Below, piece after piece: positions 11,951-23,779 of a stretch of 64,000 nucleotides of DNA (positions are counted from its first letter, which is position 1; each line of letters starts with the position of its first letter). Made by a program: the position numbers and the translations under genes. The notes below the pieces were generated by a model that worked only from the letters and a program-made list of their open reading frames with translations, made no database searches and was not told where the DNA came from. Origin of the DNA: Welwitschia mirabilis (taxonomy: Eukaryota > Gnetophyta > Gnetopsida > Welwitschiales); NCBI GenBank assembly GCA_051453625.1, contig JBOZIK010000001.1:183921443-183985442 (forward strand). Direction: 5' to 3'.

Positions 11951-13020
11951 AGCCATTCATATCACTTCAACCCAATAATTCTCTATTTAAACTCTACTAA
12001 GCAGGTATCAGAAAGTACATTTGCCAAATTCAATGAAGAAACAACTTTGCATTTGTCAAATTTATCATAATTGTTGGAGTTAGATAAAGTTTTTTATTGA
12101 AAAATGTATTTTGAAGAAAATATTTTTAACTAATAACATTTGGAAAATAATTCATCAAGTAATTCTACAAAATTTGAAATGTGATTTCACTAAATTTGCA
12201 AAAATCATGTTAAAATTGTGTTGTATTTTTATTCTACCCTCCATGTTAAATTTGGAGTACTCCTAAATGATAAAAATAAGAACATTATATGTACTTGATA
12301 TTTTTTCACAAAGTAGTTCAACCATAATTTAAGAGACTTAAACACAAGAAAGCACGAGAAAGCACCAAAGCACAATAGAGTCAAAATGAAGAAGTCAAAG
12401 TGGAATTAGTTATCTGTTTCCTACTTAAAATAGGCAAAAACTTATACTTACTATTACATTAAATTCTCATGTGTGAAGAGACTAAAAACTTTCAATGGAA
12501 AAATAGTTGGAAATGGAATTATTCCATATGAGTGATGATACTAGAAAATAGAATGACATAGTGATAAGAAGACAAATAAGAAAGTTAGTTAATGTAGATC
12601 AAACATTATGAAGGCTGACATGGGTTAGATGATATAAAAGCAAGGTATTTATTGATTTTCAATAAGGTCATCGAAAAAAGAATGGGTTTGTTAAGAATGA
12701 GTTTAAATAAGAAGATGAAAACAAGTATCATATTTAAGTAGTTTTCACTCTTTAAAACAAAAGGGTTTTATGAGGTTTATTGTGAGCTCTTAAGGTTTTG
12801 ACAAGGATCATCAAATCCATTGTGGAGTCAACAAAATAGGTTTACAAGAGGTCATAAAAAACTCAAAAGTTCTCGATGGGATCCTTTGAATTCCTATCAC
12901 TTAAATATAATTAAAGGTGTAAGAATAAAGAAGTAAGGTCACATGATGGAGCTATAGTAAAAAGTTAACGGGAATCATCAAGAAAAGAACCCCATACTTC
13001 TATAGTAGGTTCAAGAAAAT
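11951..13020. other. Unassigned DNA inside the 13 kb Ty3 element
   Basis: No domain was recognised on either strand. The stretch is AT-rich and has no long coding-like frame. It may be non-coding spacer upstream (in element sense) of the post-pol ORF, or a remnant of a nested insertion. Confidence 0.4.
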
Positions 13021-13021
13021 T

Positions 13022-13440
13022 AAGTTGACTCAAAATCTGACTCAGAGTTTCAACTTTGAGCTAATGTTAGTCAACTTATTAGACTTGTATCCTTCATCTT
13101 GACTTAAAATCTAACTCAAAGTATTGACTTTAAGTTAGTATCAGTCAACTAGATGGTCTTGTTTTATTGTAGCTTCAAATGCATTGTAGAATGTAAGAAC
13201 TCGAAATCCAACTTAATGATTTAACTTTGAGTTAGTGTTAGTCAATCTTTTGGACTTACATCATAGTGGTTTAGTTTGAAATCTGACTTAAAGCTTTGGC
13301 TTTGAATTAGTATCAATCAACCAAGTAATGTTGTTATATGTAGGCTTTAGAAGATAATTTTTTATATTTATTAAATTGGCTTAAAATTTAACTTAAATTC
13401 TTAACTTTGAGTTAGTATTATTCAACTAGATAAACTTATT
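13022..13440. repeat. Five-unit array with TTGACT/AGTCAA inverted repeats
   Basis: Units begin near 13025, 13099, 13196, 13271 and 13376, each reading roughly 'ttgactTaaaatctaactc' then 'ttaactttgagttagtatTagtcaac'. Spacing alternates 74, 97, 75 and 105 bases, so the array is built of about 175-bp dimers. In the first unit AAGTTGACT and AGTCAACTT form a perfect 9-bp inverted repeat that could fold as a hairpin. TTGACT/AGTCAA is also the WRKY W-box core. The array lies upstream of the post-pol ORF in element orientation. Confidence 0.75.
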
Positions 13441-15589
13441 TTAGAGGTTTAACTCATGATAATCTTCTATTACAGAAATTACATAGGTAATATTTGATTT
13501 GGTATTCTCCCCTAAAAATACATTTTTTCATATTAGTAATCATTTTTTCATAATATTATCTAAAGGTTTTTCTTTATTTAAAAAACAATAAATTATAAGA
13601 TTTGACTCACCACTTGGTAGACGAAATGATAATAGAATATGATGGGTCCCTGCAAAGTCTTACAATTTGGGAAAAAACTAGGGTGATCATAAATCAAGCT
13701 AAAGTATCCACTTTAAGTTGAACCTTGGTTAGCTTAGAATTCCCCGATTTTGGTCTTGCATAAAGATTATTATTGATACCTAGTACAAATTGGATGTTAA
13801 ATAGAACAAGTATGTAGTTCCTTTAGAATCTTATACTTTATTACTAAACATGTGTGCACTAGGTATCTTAAAATAAATCACACTTGTCAACCACATTAAA
13901 TAAGACTTACATTATAAATCTCATTCCTTTCTATTAATCATTTATCATTCTCCATATTGATTTTTAGAGTTTTTCTATTCATTTTTATTCAATCCTTACT
14001 ATTTCTTCTTAGTCAATTCTTAAGGCATTCACTCCTCCTCACTCTTCCATTATTGCTTTAGGAGTTAAAAAGGTAAAGCATTATCTTTTTAGCTTAGGTT
14101 TTATATAGATCAATATGTGTATTAGGAGTGTAGAATTCCCATCACCTCATATTTCTATTAGGTCAGAGAATGAGGTGTAGCAGTTATTATGCTATGGTTA
14201 TAAATCAACTCTGAGGTCTTAGATACCTCAAACACCTTCATTACAAATGCTCATATAGAACTTTTTAAAAATGAATTCATTCCTCTAAGTTTTGGTCTTA
14301 TGATTCATAACTTCGTGGCTGAGTATCTGAGGGTTAGGATAGAAGAAATTTGTTAGTAACTTAATCAAGAAGACTAAGCTTATGATGTTTTCTTAGGCTA
14401 GTTAGCTAGATAGATGTAGGTGTTAGAAAAAATATTTTATTAAATTCAATGAATGAATTTTTCACTTAATCTAGTTGCACTAAGTTTTGATAGGGAGAAC
14501 ATAGAAAAGACAATATGGAATGCCAAGCCTTACAAGAACTTTTAGAAAGCTCACCCAGAATAAATCAACATGTTATCAAAGTCCCTAAATAAAATGCATC
14601 TACTACCCCTAGGTAAGGGTTCTGCAAGATCATCATTTAAGGCTAGGCATTCTAGCAAAAAGAACAATTTTTTTGTTTTCTTTAAGAACTGAGTTACTTT
14701 AGTTGAGTGATTTATCTTTTTAGATTTAGTAGCTTGAGAAATTATTTTATCTTATTTTTATAAAATGATGTAATAAATTCCTTATATAATGAAGTTTTTA
14801 GTTGTTATTTTAATTAAATAAAGTTATCTTATGACTACTTTTATTTTCTTATGAACATATCAATTTCATTAAAAGGAATTCATACTAAGCAATTTATCAA
14901 ATTGTTAAGATAATGTAAAATGATTTTAAACCTATGAAGCTTATTCTTTGCTAAAATAGAATTTAATGCTTGTAAAACTATTGAATTAAAAATATTCAGA
15001 TTCACATTCCATCACATACTAGAATAAAATTCTTCTTCTATATTTTTTTCCCTTCTTTGTGTAAGTTGTAATATATAGTTATAGCCTTGTAACTAGTTGT
15101 GTATTAGGAGAATTTTAGGCTACAACTGTTTCTCAACTATTTATTTTTTACAACTTAATTTTCATGGGAGTAAGGAGCTAAGATCATAACCAACTAACCC
15201 CTCAGTGGAGTTCTCACAACTATCTTATTGCACTGCCAAAGGCCCTTCTTAGCAATATTTACCCTAATGCACTTGTAGTAGAACAGTGTGGTTTTTTTTT
15301 TTTTTGTACATTCATTAGAAGATATTCTACCATGTGATGAAATGTGTTTCCTTAATCTTCTCAATAAGGATAATGCACAATCCCTTATTAAAGACTTACT
15401 AAGTTATCTTCTTATTTTACAATCATTAACTTTACCTTAAACAATTTAGTAAATTAATAGTTTGAATAAACTTTAAGGGAATAATACATACTTTATTATC
15501 TAGTCTAAAAATTTTATTTTATAAGTAGAATGGAATATTCTTTCTACCTTATAAGGGTTTTTTAAATAATGTGGCATAGATTTATTATT
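13441..15589. other. Unassigned DNA inside the 13 kb Ty3 element
   Basis: No known domain was recognised. It contains 15130-15300, which is less AT-rich and looks less decayed than its surroundings, followed by a run of T. This and 13640-14700 may belong to an element nested between integrase and the post-pol ORF, but I found no flanking repeat pair to prove it. Confidence 0.4.
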
Positions 15590-16790
15590 ATAATACATTC
15601 TTATTCTTTACCCATTAATTTAGTGAATTACATTTTCATCAGGATCATATACTTCTATGGCTCCATTCTCCAAAATTTTTGTTATGGTATAGGGTCTTAG
15701 TTAATTTTATTCATATTTTTATTTTGAATGGATCTTTTTAGGGTCATAGACTAGTAAATGATTTCCTACATTAAAATTGATTTTCTTAATTTTATTATCA
15801 TGAGATATTTTAGTTTTCTATTTTATAAGTTCTTTATACAAAAGAGCTTCTTTTCTATTATCATCCAAAATATTCATGTTTTTTATCCATTTCTTTTGAG
15901 CTGTATCCAAGTTACACTTTATTTTTTTAGCTAATTTAAATGTTTTTATTCTAAATCCAATTAGTAAAATACCTCTTTTCCCATATATTAATTCACTTGT
16001 GTAAACCCTATTCTATGTTTCCAAGTTATTCTATAAATCCATAAAGTTTTATTTAATTTTTAGAATAATCTATTTTCTTATTATTTATGATATCTATTAA
16101 TATTCTATTAATTTTTTTTTTTATTAGTTACTTTATCTTGACTGTTAGATTGAGGATGATAGGGAGTGGAGATTTTATAGTGGATTCCATGTTTGGTCAA
16201 GAGTTTCTTGAAGATTTCACTAGGAAAATTAGTTTTTCTATCAGATATAAGACTTCAAGGGAATCCAAATTGATAGATAATATTTCTAAGGAAAAAGTTA
16301 AGTATGGTTTGGCAAGAACAATGAGACATAACCTCAGCTTTGGCTCACTTGATGAAGTGATTAATGCAGACCAAAATATATCATTTTACATAAGAGAAAG
16401 TATTTATAGGTTCAATGAAATCTATTTCTCAAACATAAAAATGTTTAATTGATTGAATCCATTGTTGTGACATTTCTAATCTCTAATTAAATGCTCCTTA
16501 ACTTTGATACTTATTATAATTCTAGACATAAGTATTTGAATCTTTGAATATTATTGGCCATTAGTATCCCATATGGAGAATTTCTATTCCTATTCTTCTT
16601 GCACCATAACATCTTATCATGTCATATATAGTCTCTAGGTTTTCTTAGTAATTTTTTTCTTTCATAATAGTTCATAAAAGATGGTAATTTTTTCACTCAC
16701 TATAAAGTTAATTATATTAGCATACCATGTATTGGTTTTTACTTGAAAAAGATGTTTATTTGGAAATTCATTTCTTATGTTTATTTTCTC
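15590..16790 (-). pseudogene. Integrase remnant of the 13 kb Ty3 element
   Basis: Integrase inserts cDNA into the host genome. Minus-strand motifs in order are a zinc-binding-like segment that is largely lost, 'EIDFIEPINTF' at the first core Asp, then 'QFGFPWSLISDRKTNFPS' with the second catalytic Asp, and 'KHGIHYKISTPYHPQSN', the usual TPYHPQ.NGQ segment. The C-terminal part (15790-15590) shows 'VGNHLLVYDP' and 'LENGAIEVYDPDEN', matching the GPY-like tail common to Athila/Tat integrases. An apparently open plus-strand frame at 16087-16452 is only the antisense of this core. Several stops are present. Confidence 0.82.
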
Positions 16791-16794
16791 TTCA

Positions 16795-17100
16795 TTAGGA
16801 AATTCTAATCTTGAGGGGTGAGCTATTACCACATTTTTTGGTCCCTCTTCTATTAATAATTTTTAGCTTGAATTCTTGCATTAATAGTATCCATCTTATA
16901 ATTCTTGAATTAGCTTCTTTGTTGTTCATCAAAAATCTAACAGCAGTATGGTCTATATGAACTTTCACTTCGTAACCTAAAATATAATGCCTGAACTTCT
17001 TTAATGCCATCACTGCTGCTAACAACTCTTTTTCAGTTACTGTGCAATTTTGTTAAGCTAGTTTGAAGTTCTTACTAATATATATAATAGCATATGATTT
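16795..17100 (-). pseudogene. RNase H remnant of the 13 kb Ty3 element
   Basis: The segment 17025-16795 is open for 76 codons and reads 'LLAAVMALKKFRHYILGYE' then 'VKVHIDHTAVRFLMNNKEA', the classic Ty3 RNase H (E-L-L-A-V-V...TDH.AL..L). 'VTEKE' just before it supplies the catalytic Glu region. RNase H removes the RNA strand after cDNA synthesis. It directly follows RT on the minus strand. The expected Asp of TDH is retained as 'IDH'. It is among the best preserved coding pieces here. Confidence 0.88.
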
Positions 17101-17229
17101 ATTATTTTTATATTTTTACCTAAAAAATACCCCCATAGCATGATTAATGAATTGGTCATAATGTGGAATGGTCTTGTTTAATCAGGTCCTTATAAAATAG
17201 GTGTTGATGAAAGTTTATCCTTTAAAGTT

Positions 17230-18060
17230 TGATAAGCACTTTGACATTCATCAGTCTAGTTATATTTCACATTCTTTTATAAAAGGTTACTCGAAGATTT
17301 AGTGATTGCACTTAAGTTAGATATAAATCTTCTATAATATTCAACATGCCCTAAGAAATATATTAATTCTTTTAGTTTGATTAGGGGTAAAATATCTTTT
17401 TTAGCTTTAATTTTTTACTCATTAGTTTGAATCCCATTTTAAGATATTTTATCTCCTAGTACTATGTCTTCTGTTACCATGAGATGTCCTTTTTGACTAG
17501 CTAAGTTTTAGATGTTTTTCTTCACATTTCTCTAAAACACTTTCCAATCTGTCAAGTGACTCATTGAAATCATTTTCAAAAGTTGAGAAATAATCCATTA
17601 ATACTTTAACATATCTTCTTATCATATCTTGAAAAATGCTATTTACTAACTTTTGAAAGGTAGTAAGGACATCACATAATCCAAATGCTAATAATTTATA
17701 AGCATAAGTACCCTAATGATAAGTAAAAGTTGTTTTGGCTTGATCTTCTAAAGCTATTAAAACTTAATTATATCCACTATATCCATCTAGATACTCTTTA
17801 TAAAACTTGATCTATAAATGGAAGAGGAAAATGATCTTTCTAAGTTGTAGTATTTCACATTCAAAAATCTATACATCCTCTTCATTTTTTTTTTTAGTAC
17901 CACTATAATAGGACTAACCCATTCTGAATCAGATATAGAATAGATGAATCCAACATCTAAGAGTTTAAAAATTTCTTATTTAATTATTTTCTGCATATGT
18001 GGATTACATCTTATTTTTGACTACCTATTTGATTAGATAGAGGTATCCAAGTAAATTCTA
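17230..18060 (-). pseudogene. Reverse transcriptase remnant of the 13 kb Ty3 element
   Basis: Minus-strand motifs are 'EIFKLLDVGFIYSISDSEWV' at the N-terminus, 'VLMDYFSTFENDFNESLDRL' where the catalytic box should read YMDDF (the second Asp is Tyr), and 'FLGHVEYYRRFISNLS' in the connection. It ends with 'TDECQSAYQTLKDKLSSTPI'. This pattern is typical of Athila/Tat rather than chromovirus RT. Frameshifts and TAG/TAA stops occur throughout. RNase H and integrase follow in the right order. Confidence 0.87.
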
Positions 18061-18399
18061 TATTGTCATATTTTCGAATCTATTTCCTTAATATTAATAT
18101 GATCCCAAGTAAAATCTCCTTTTTTTTTTAAATCAACGTTTTTAAGTTTTCTTTTCTAAGATTGAGTTAAATAACTATTTATAATAAGATGTCTATTTGG
18201 AGCTACTTTAATATACTTTACTCCTTTCTTAAGTGGGGGTTTTTCTATTTCTTCAAATGTTAGATTTTCCTCTTCATAATTTTCTTCATTTTTCTTATTT
18301 AACATTAGAATAACCTCTTGTATTAGAATTGGATTAGTTTTAGCTTTTGAATTCTATGCCATATATTTTACAATTACTGTATTAGACAACTTATCCTTT

Positions 18400-18740
18400 T
18401 TTTTCTAAATCTCCTAGATTGATTTTCGTTACGCCTTTTTCTATAATAAATAGTGACATCTATAGTAGCCATTCAAGGTCTTCCAAAAATTATTTCATGG
18501 GTATCTCCCTAAGTTTTCATTACTAAAAAATCAATTAAGTATATAAAAATCCCTAGAATTCAATGGATATATTCTTTAGAACTCCTTTTAGTATTACTAC
18601 TAAACCATTTGCTAGGTACACATTTCCTTGGTAAGGTATCAATTTTGGTTTTCCCAATTCCTCATAAGTTTCATAGGAGACTATATTAATGCTTGCTCCT
18701 AGATCTATAAATACTTATACTTTGATTTTCCCATCAATTT
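18400..18740 (-). pseudogene. Aspartic protease remnant of the 13 kb Ty3 element
   Basis: Retroviral-type aspartic protease that processes the polyprotein. The active-site motif reads 'DLGASINIVSYETYEELG' (18705-18650), with the catalytic Asp kept, and the C-terminal motif reads 'HEIIFGRP' followed by a TGA stop in place of Trp (about 18490-18471). It lies between gag and RT. Confidence 0.83.
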
Positions 18741-19439
18741 TTACAGCTATGATATGTATTCCTAGCTTACTATACTTTTCATGTTATTTATTTTGAAGAA
18801 CTTATATGGAAGTTCAAGAATCTTGGTCTTTCCTAACCATCTTAATTTGTTTTTCCTTCTTGCTTTACTTTTTATTCCTTTGTTTTAAACCCATGGTCTT
18901 CATTTTCTTGTAATACATATGTATGTCTTTTAGTAATTTTAAAAGAGATAATGATATTGTTATATCTTCTATAACTTTTATTAAATATTTCATTTCTTTT
19001 TAGATTTTTGGATATTATGTTTATTTACCTATCATTGGAAAAGGTAGAGGATCCATTAATGCATTATATACTACTTGCTTTCCCATATTTTTATCTTTAT
19101 CATTTGGAGAACTATTTAAATTTATTTTTTCCCCTTGTGGTTTATGTATCACCATCTATTTCCTAGGTTTAGTAGTTACTACTTTACTTTTTTTTTTACT
19201 TGGATTTAATTAAGGTTGAATATGAATTTTCACTTCTTTATTCTCTACTTTTGATTTTTCTCTTATGTCTTATGAATATATATTTTTTCAATTCCTATAA
19301 TAGTTATATTATTTTTGCCTTTTTGAATTTACATACTTTTGTAAAGGTGTTTCTAAGTTATCTTTCCATTTTCTACTTTGATAAGGATATGTTTTTTTTT
19401 AAAAGTTTAATTTGATATTTAAATCTAATCTATTAATAT

Positions 19440-20630
19440 TCAATTAATCAACATATTCCTCCATCTGGGGACATTCTATTCCTTCATGATTATCTTCTCT
19501 ATAATATTTGCATGTAGGTCCTTCTTCCTCTTTAAAGAGTTGCATAACTAACTGATTAAATTTTTCTAGCATACTATCAGTTACTTTTTTTGCTACTTAT
19601 TCCATAAGACTGATATGTTTTGATCTGTACATACTACCATATGCTTCTGGGGTAAATACTTCATTTACTCTTTTCTTATTTCCTTTTTCTTATCTCCATC
19701 CTTAACTCATGTTATAAAACTAAGTAATAGATTTTCATACTTCTTGAATATTATTTGTTTTGATGCTTCCTCTACATATTAAGACTAGTTCCTTTAAAGT
19801 TTGACTCTTTAATTCTCTAAGTAAAGCTCTAGCTTATTCTTTAGCTATAATTCCATGGTTAGGATATTTAGCTAATAATATATTATACCTATCCATGAAT
19901 TCATTAAATCTTTTATTATCTTTCTATTTAGTATTCAAAATTTATTCTCTTAAATCTTTAACTATCTTTATGGGTTAAATTTTAGCTAATAAATCATTTT
20001 CTAGGATTCCTATAAATTAAAAGCATGATTACAATTTTTATATATCACAACTAGGCATCCCCTTAAAAAAACAAAAGGGAAATACCTCAGATAATCAGAT
20101 TTTGAATCAAGATAATTTACTTGAGGCATCAAACAAACTTAAATGTACTAGGGGTTCTTTTGATTTCTTACCCTAATAAGTGGGTGTTAATATTATATCT
20201 ATATTTCTTACTTTTTTTGATGTTTAAAGATATAATATTAATGGGACTTAAATTCTTTAGCTAATGAGTATCGTAATTTAAAGGTCTTTAATCTCCATCA
20301 TCTTCATAATAGCATCCTACTACAAATTTCTTTTCAAGTTTATTCATCTAAGCTATTTGAAAAGATTCTCCTTGAGTGAGAGGTAATTTAAGAAGATAAG
20401 AAACCACTATTATAATTCATTTATCAATTCAAGAAATATTTGTTTAATTTTTTCAAGAGCGGTTTCATCCATTATAAAATCTTCCTCTTCTATTTCCATT
20501 TTAATCCTACTTCTAGTCTACTCATTGAGATTATATTTTATAGGTTCTCTAACATACCTACCTTTTTCATTCCATAATTTTCCTTAGCTATCTCATTGGA
20601 TCATAGTTTTCTTCATATCTACTAGTTGGC
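19440..20630 (-). pseudogene. Gag remnant with CCHC zinc knuckle, 13 kb Ty3 element
   Basis: The Gag capsid region translates to 'FNEFMDRYNILLAKYPNHG' (a retrotransposon gag-type segment) and 'ARALLRELKSQTLKELVLIC'. A zinc knuckle lies at 19512-19471 on the minus strand, 14 codons with the pattern C-K-Y-Y-R-E-D-N-H-E-G-I-E-C; the second Cys has become Tyr (TGT to TAT). The preceding segment 'SMLEKFNQLVMQLFKEEEG' is coiled-coil-like. Gag coats and packages the RNA. Stops interrupt it. Confidence 0.8.
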
Positions 20631-20660
20631 TTTAAAATAGAACTCTTTTTAGCATTAAAA

Positions 20661-21627
20661 TGATGAAATCTTATGTGATGAAAAAATGCAAAAAATATTA
20701 GGAAAATATGCTAGAAAATGTAGAATACTATGATGTTGTTAACCTAAAATAAGCTTAAATTATTAAATAAAAATCAAAGGTTTATTAAAAAACTAGTTAA
20801 GACTTTTAGTACTTTAACTATCTAGTTCAAAATCCAACATCATGTTAATATCATGATGGAGTTACTTAAACTAGTCAGGTTGGTTTATATATTGATAAAG
20901 TTTACTATTTACATATATTACATTATGATGAATAAAGAGAATAGAAAAACATGATGAACATTAGATGAAATGCTGAATAATACTTATTTCTAAACACTGT
21001 TAATTATTTTCATTTGTGTTTAGCTATACAAACAAGAGAAAGTAGAAGATAATATTACTTTTTTAAGTAACGAATCATGCACACAATGATATTCAAAATG
21101 TTAGCTTTTTAGCTTAATTTTGAAATACCAAAATGTTACATAAAGATGTACTAATGAGTTTATGTTTTCCATTCTAGACAACACTAGAACATTAGAGATG
21201 TTATTGTGCCATTTGCAAGATGGCTAGAGATTCTCTTTTATTAACCTTCTTGCTATGTTATATTGCTAGAGCCTTTTGCCAAATATATCCCCAATTTTTA
21301 TGGTGATGTCCTCCTTATACCTCTTTCTGTTTTACTGTCTTCTTTTTTTTCTTCTCAAGGATAGATTTATGTTTGAGGTTGTTACTGCATTTTCACCACC
21401 TCGCTCTTCTCTTTCATCCTCATGCCAAATGTCATTTTGTACCTGCAACATGAATATATAATATATATATACACTAACCTTCTAACATACCAATTAACTA
21501 ACCTATTGACTAGCTAGTACATTAAATTAATTACTAAAGAAAAATATCTAATACCATTTAGAATGTATAATTATAAAAATAAAAACATTTCATTAATAAG
21601 AAAAATTTATATCAATATCAGTTCTCA
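20661..21627 (-). mobile_element. 5' LTR of the 13 kb Ty3 element
   Basis: This is the partner of 8376-9330. On the plus strand it begins TGATGAAATC and ends 'atcagttctca', so in element sense it has TGAG...CATCA ends. A primer-binding site should lie just left of 20661 in minus sense, but the sequence there ('ttttaatgctaaaaagag') does not match a tRNA end that I recognise. Confidence 0.9.
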
Positions 21628-21898
21628 TAAAAAACACTATAGTCACTCATTCCCAAGTTGTAGGGAATATTAATCTACCCATTTTCTCATAGTTCATATT
21701 GTTCTTTCCTAACCTATTACTATTTACATCAGTCATATGGTTAAGATGTTTCTGTCCTAGTCTTTTGTTATTATTACCTTTTGTTCTGATTCCAAAATTA
21801 CGCACATGAATACTTTTAGATCTAATTATGTCATAGTCATTTCTACTTGTATTTTTCTATAAAGATGTGCTTTCACCCCCATTTTTAATAATTACTAC

Positions 21899-22031
21899 TT
21901 TCTAATATAATTTTTGGTTTTTATTCAAATAAAATACTTATTTTCTTTTGTGTGTTTTCTTTCTTTTTTATTCCTCATTGGATACATAATCTTAAAATTC
22001 ATCTTGTGGTTTTTATTATATTAGCTCTACA
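21899..22031 (+). mobile_element. Partial 5' LTR of the chromovirus (3' third only)
   Basis: It matches the end of the right LTR: 'tttttattcctcattgg', 'cttaaaattcatcttgtggt' and 'tttttattatattagctctaca' pair with the sequence at 26770-26869. Both end in TACA. The U3 part is missing, so the element was cut or deleted at its 5' side. Confidence 0.72.
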
Positions 22032-22079
22032 TCATTTGATATTAAAGCATGTTTTGGGTTTACTTGAAATTGATTGTTG

Positions 22080-23110
22080 CCATTAACTTTAAAAAAGATG
22101 CCAACAAAAAAACCAATAGTTATCCATTTGGTGAAGTACATTATAAGGCAAGAATTAATGATAAAAAAAATATAGGAAATGATTGAGAAATTAGTGATGA
22201 AGTTGCATATTAGTTATACATGCAAGTATATGAAGTAAGTTTTAAAAACAAATAATGGTTAGAAGTAGGACCCAAAGTGAAGAAGCCACCACAGGATGTT
22301 GTACATGAAGATCTGAGTATGAAGGAAGAGAATAATCTTTTTTAGAAAGACATAATGAAGAACAAATAGAAGGTCATGGTAAGTATGATGCCATTTAAAG
22401 AAATCTTAAAAAGTATGAAATCTTCCAAGTTGGATTTGAGGTATGATGAAGTATTTAGAAACAGAGGACATTTCTTTTTAAAAAAATGAATATTACTTTA
22501 AGTCACTTATATGGAGTTGTACCAAGTTAGTGGAAGAAGGGTCATTAAGATTGAGGCTATTCAACCACTTAGAACTACATGAAGAAGACATTTTGTGACA
22601 AGTTAATGATACTTTTAGATAAAGCAAAGACAAAAGGGAAGATGTAGATACTTTGGAAAGAATAAAAATTTATGATAGAGTACATAAAATATTTTTATGC
22701 ACTTGTCATTAAAGTAGGAAATTTTAATTTTATTATATAAGTGGTAAATAGATAGATAACTTGTTTAATATTTTATATTAAAAATGAGATTACAATTATT
22801 ACTTATAATGTTATGGAAAACCTATATGTGTTAATTGTATGAGTAAATGAGGAATTACAATGAAAAAATAAATTTAATAAAGGAAGGTTTAGAAGGAAAA
22901 TCCATAAATAAGAAAAGATCATCAATAAGGAGGAAAAATAAAATTAGGAATTGAAAAACAAATGAAAACAGATACTAAATATAGAGGAGATACCTATAGA
23001 TGAAGAGGTAAAATTTGAAATTTCTTAGAAACCCACTACAAATGCCATAATACAAGACATAAGCCTTATGAATTTTTATTAAATAAAGATGATATGCACA
23101 TAAATATTAC
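22080..23110 (+). pseudogene. Chromovirus gag remnant
   Basis: This is gag by position between the LTR and protease. A fragment reading 'LVEEGSLRLRLFNHLELHEE' is coding-like. A degraded zinc knuckle lies at 23034-23075 with the pattern H-Y-K-C-H-N-T-R-H-K-P-Y-E-F, which keeps the C-x2-C-x4-H-x4-C spacing but has lost the first and last Cys. The 22650-23000 part is rich in AAA/GAA and has no intact frame. Identification rests on position and the knuckle spacing. Confidence 0.6.
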
Positions 23111-23379
23111 CTTTAAACATGGCAAAACACATAGATAATCTAAGAAGAAGAAGAAATAAGAAAGACTAATGGTAAAAAAGGAGAAACCATGATTATTATA
23201 AAATATCTTATACAAAATGCAAGAACTATTAAGAATTCAACACAATGGAGATAACAACTTAGAACTAGATTCTTATAACTAGATATAGGTATAAAGACAA
23301 GATATGGAAAATAATAATTAATAACAAAAGCATTAAAGACTTGGTTTTTAGTGAGATGATGAAAAATTTAATTATAGAG

Positions 23380-23640
23380 ACCATGTTGCATTTGATACCA
23401 TACTGAATCTATTGGTTGTAAAAGGGGTCTCATGTTATATTTATAAAATAGTATTTGGCTAACTTTAAAGTGAGTAACTTTAATAACTAGGTTTATTATG
23501 ATGTTAATACTATGAATGCTTATCATCTGTTATTAAATAAACCATGGCAATATGATGCCATATGCATGTACCATGTGGGGAGAAAAACTTTAATTATAAA
23601 TAATTAAAAAAAAAGATATTTAAAATTGTATTAGATCTAG
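23380..23640 (+). pseudogene. Chromovirus protease C-terminal remnant
   Basis: The translation 'YDVNTMNAYHLLLNKPWQYD' followed by 'YHVGRKTL' corresponds to the chromovirus protease end (usually ...CHLLLGRPWQYD......GR.N). The catalytic DSGA-type motif upstream is not preserved. It directly precedes RT. Confidence 0.8.
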
Positions 23641-23779
23641 AATAGGTCTTATAACACAAGACAAGTATATGTTTCTCTTAAAAAAAAAGGATGTGAGGTT
23701 ATGGCATGGAAAGAGTATTATAGGTGTTTTTGAAGAAACATTTAAAGGAATTCCTAATGGATGTAAAATATGTATTGAA

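Larger units (their letters stand above)
8376..21627 (-). mobile_element. Ty3 element of Athila/Tat type, 13.25 kb, complete with two LTRs
   Basis: Two direct repeats of 955 bp (8376-9330) and 967 bp (20661-21627) bound the element. Between them the minus strand carries, in 5' to 3' order, gag (about 20630-19440), protease (18740-18400), RT (18060-17230), RNase H (17100-16795) and integrase (16790-15590). This is the Ty3 order. The RT style ('SISDSEWVSP', 'FLGHVEYYRRFISN') fits the Athila/Tat branch rather than chromoviruses. A 6.2 kb region follows integrase. I found no convincing 5-bp target-site duplication: the left flank ends 'acaca' and the right flank begins 'taaaa'. All coding regions have stops. 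Confidence 0.88.

Noticed and set aside
16087-16452. 121-codon plus-strand ORF, the longest intact plus-strand frame in its region
   Set aside because: It is the antisense of the integrase core on the minus strand, which has clear motifs; the plus-strand product has no recognisable feature.
8366-21637. A target-site duplication around the 13 kb Ty3 element
   Set aside because: Left flank 'acaca' and right flank 'taaaa' do not match; shifting the ends by a few bases did not give a convincing 5-mer.
2209-22031. The LTR at 2209 and the LTR fragment at 21899 as two halves of one LTR split by 19 kb of insertions
   Set aside because: Both contain the same roughly 130-base region near the LTR end, so they overlap far more than a target duplication would and must be separate copies.
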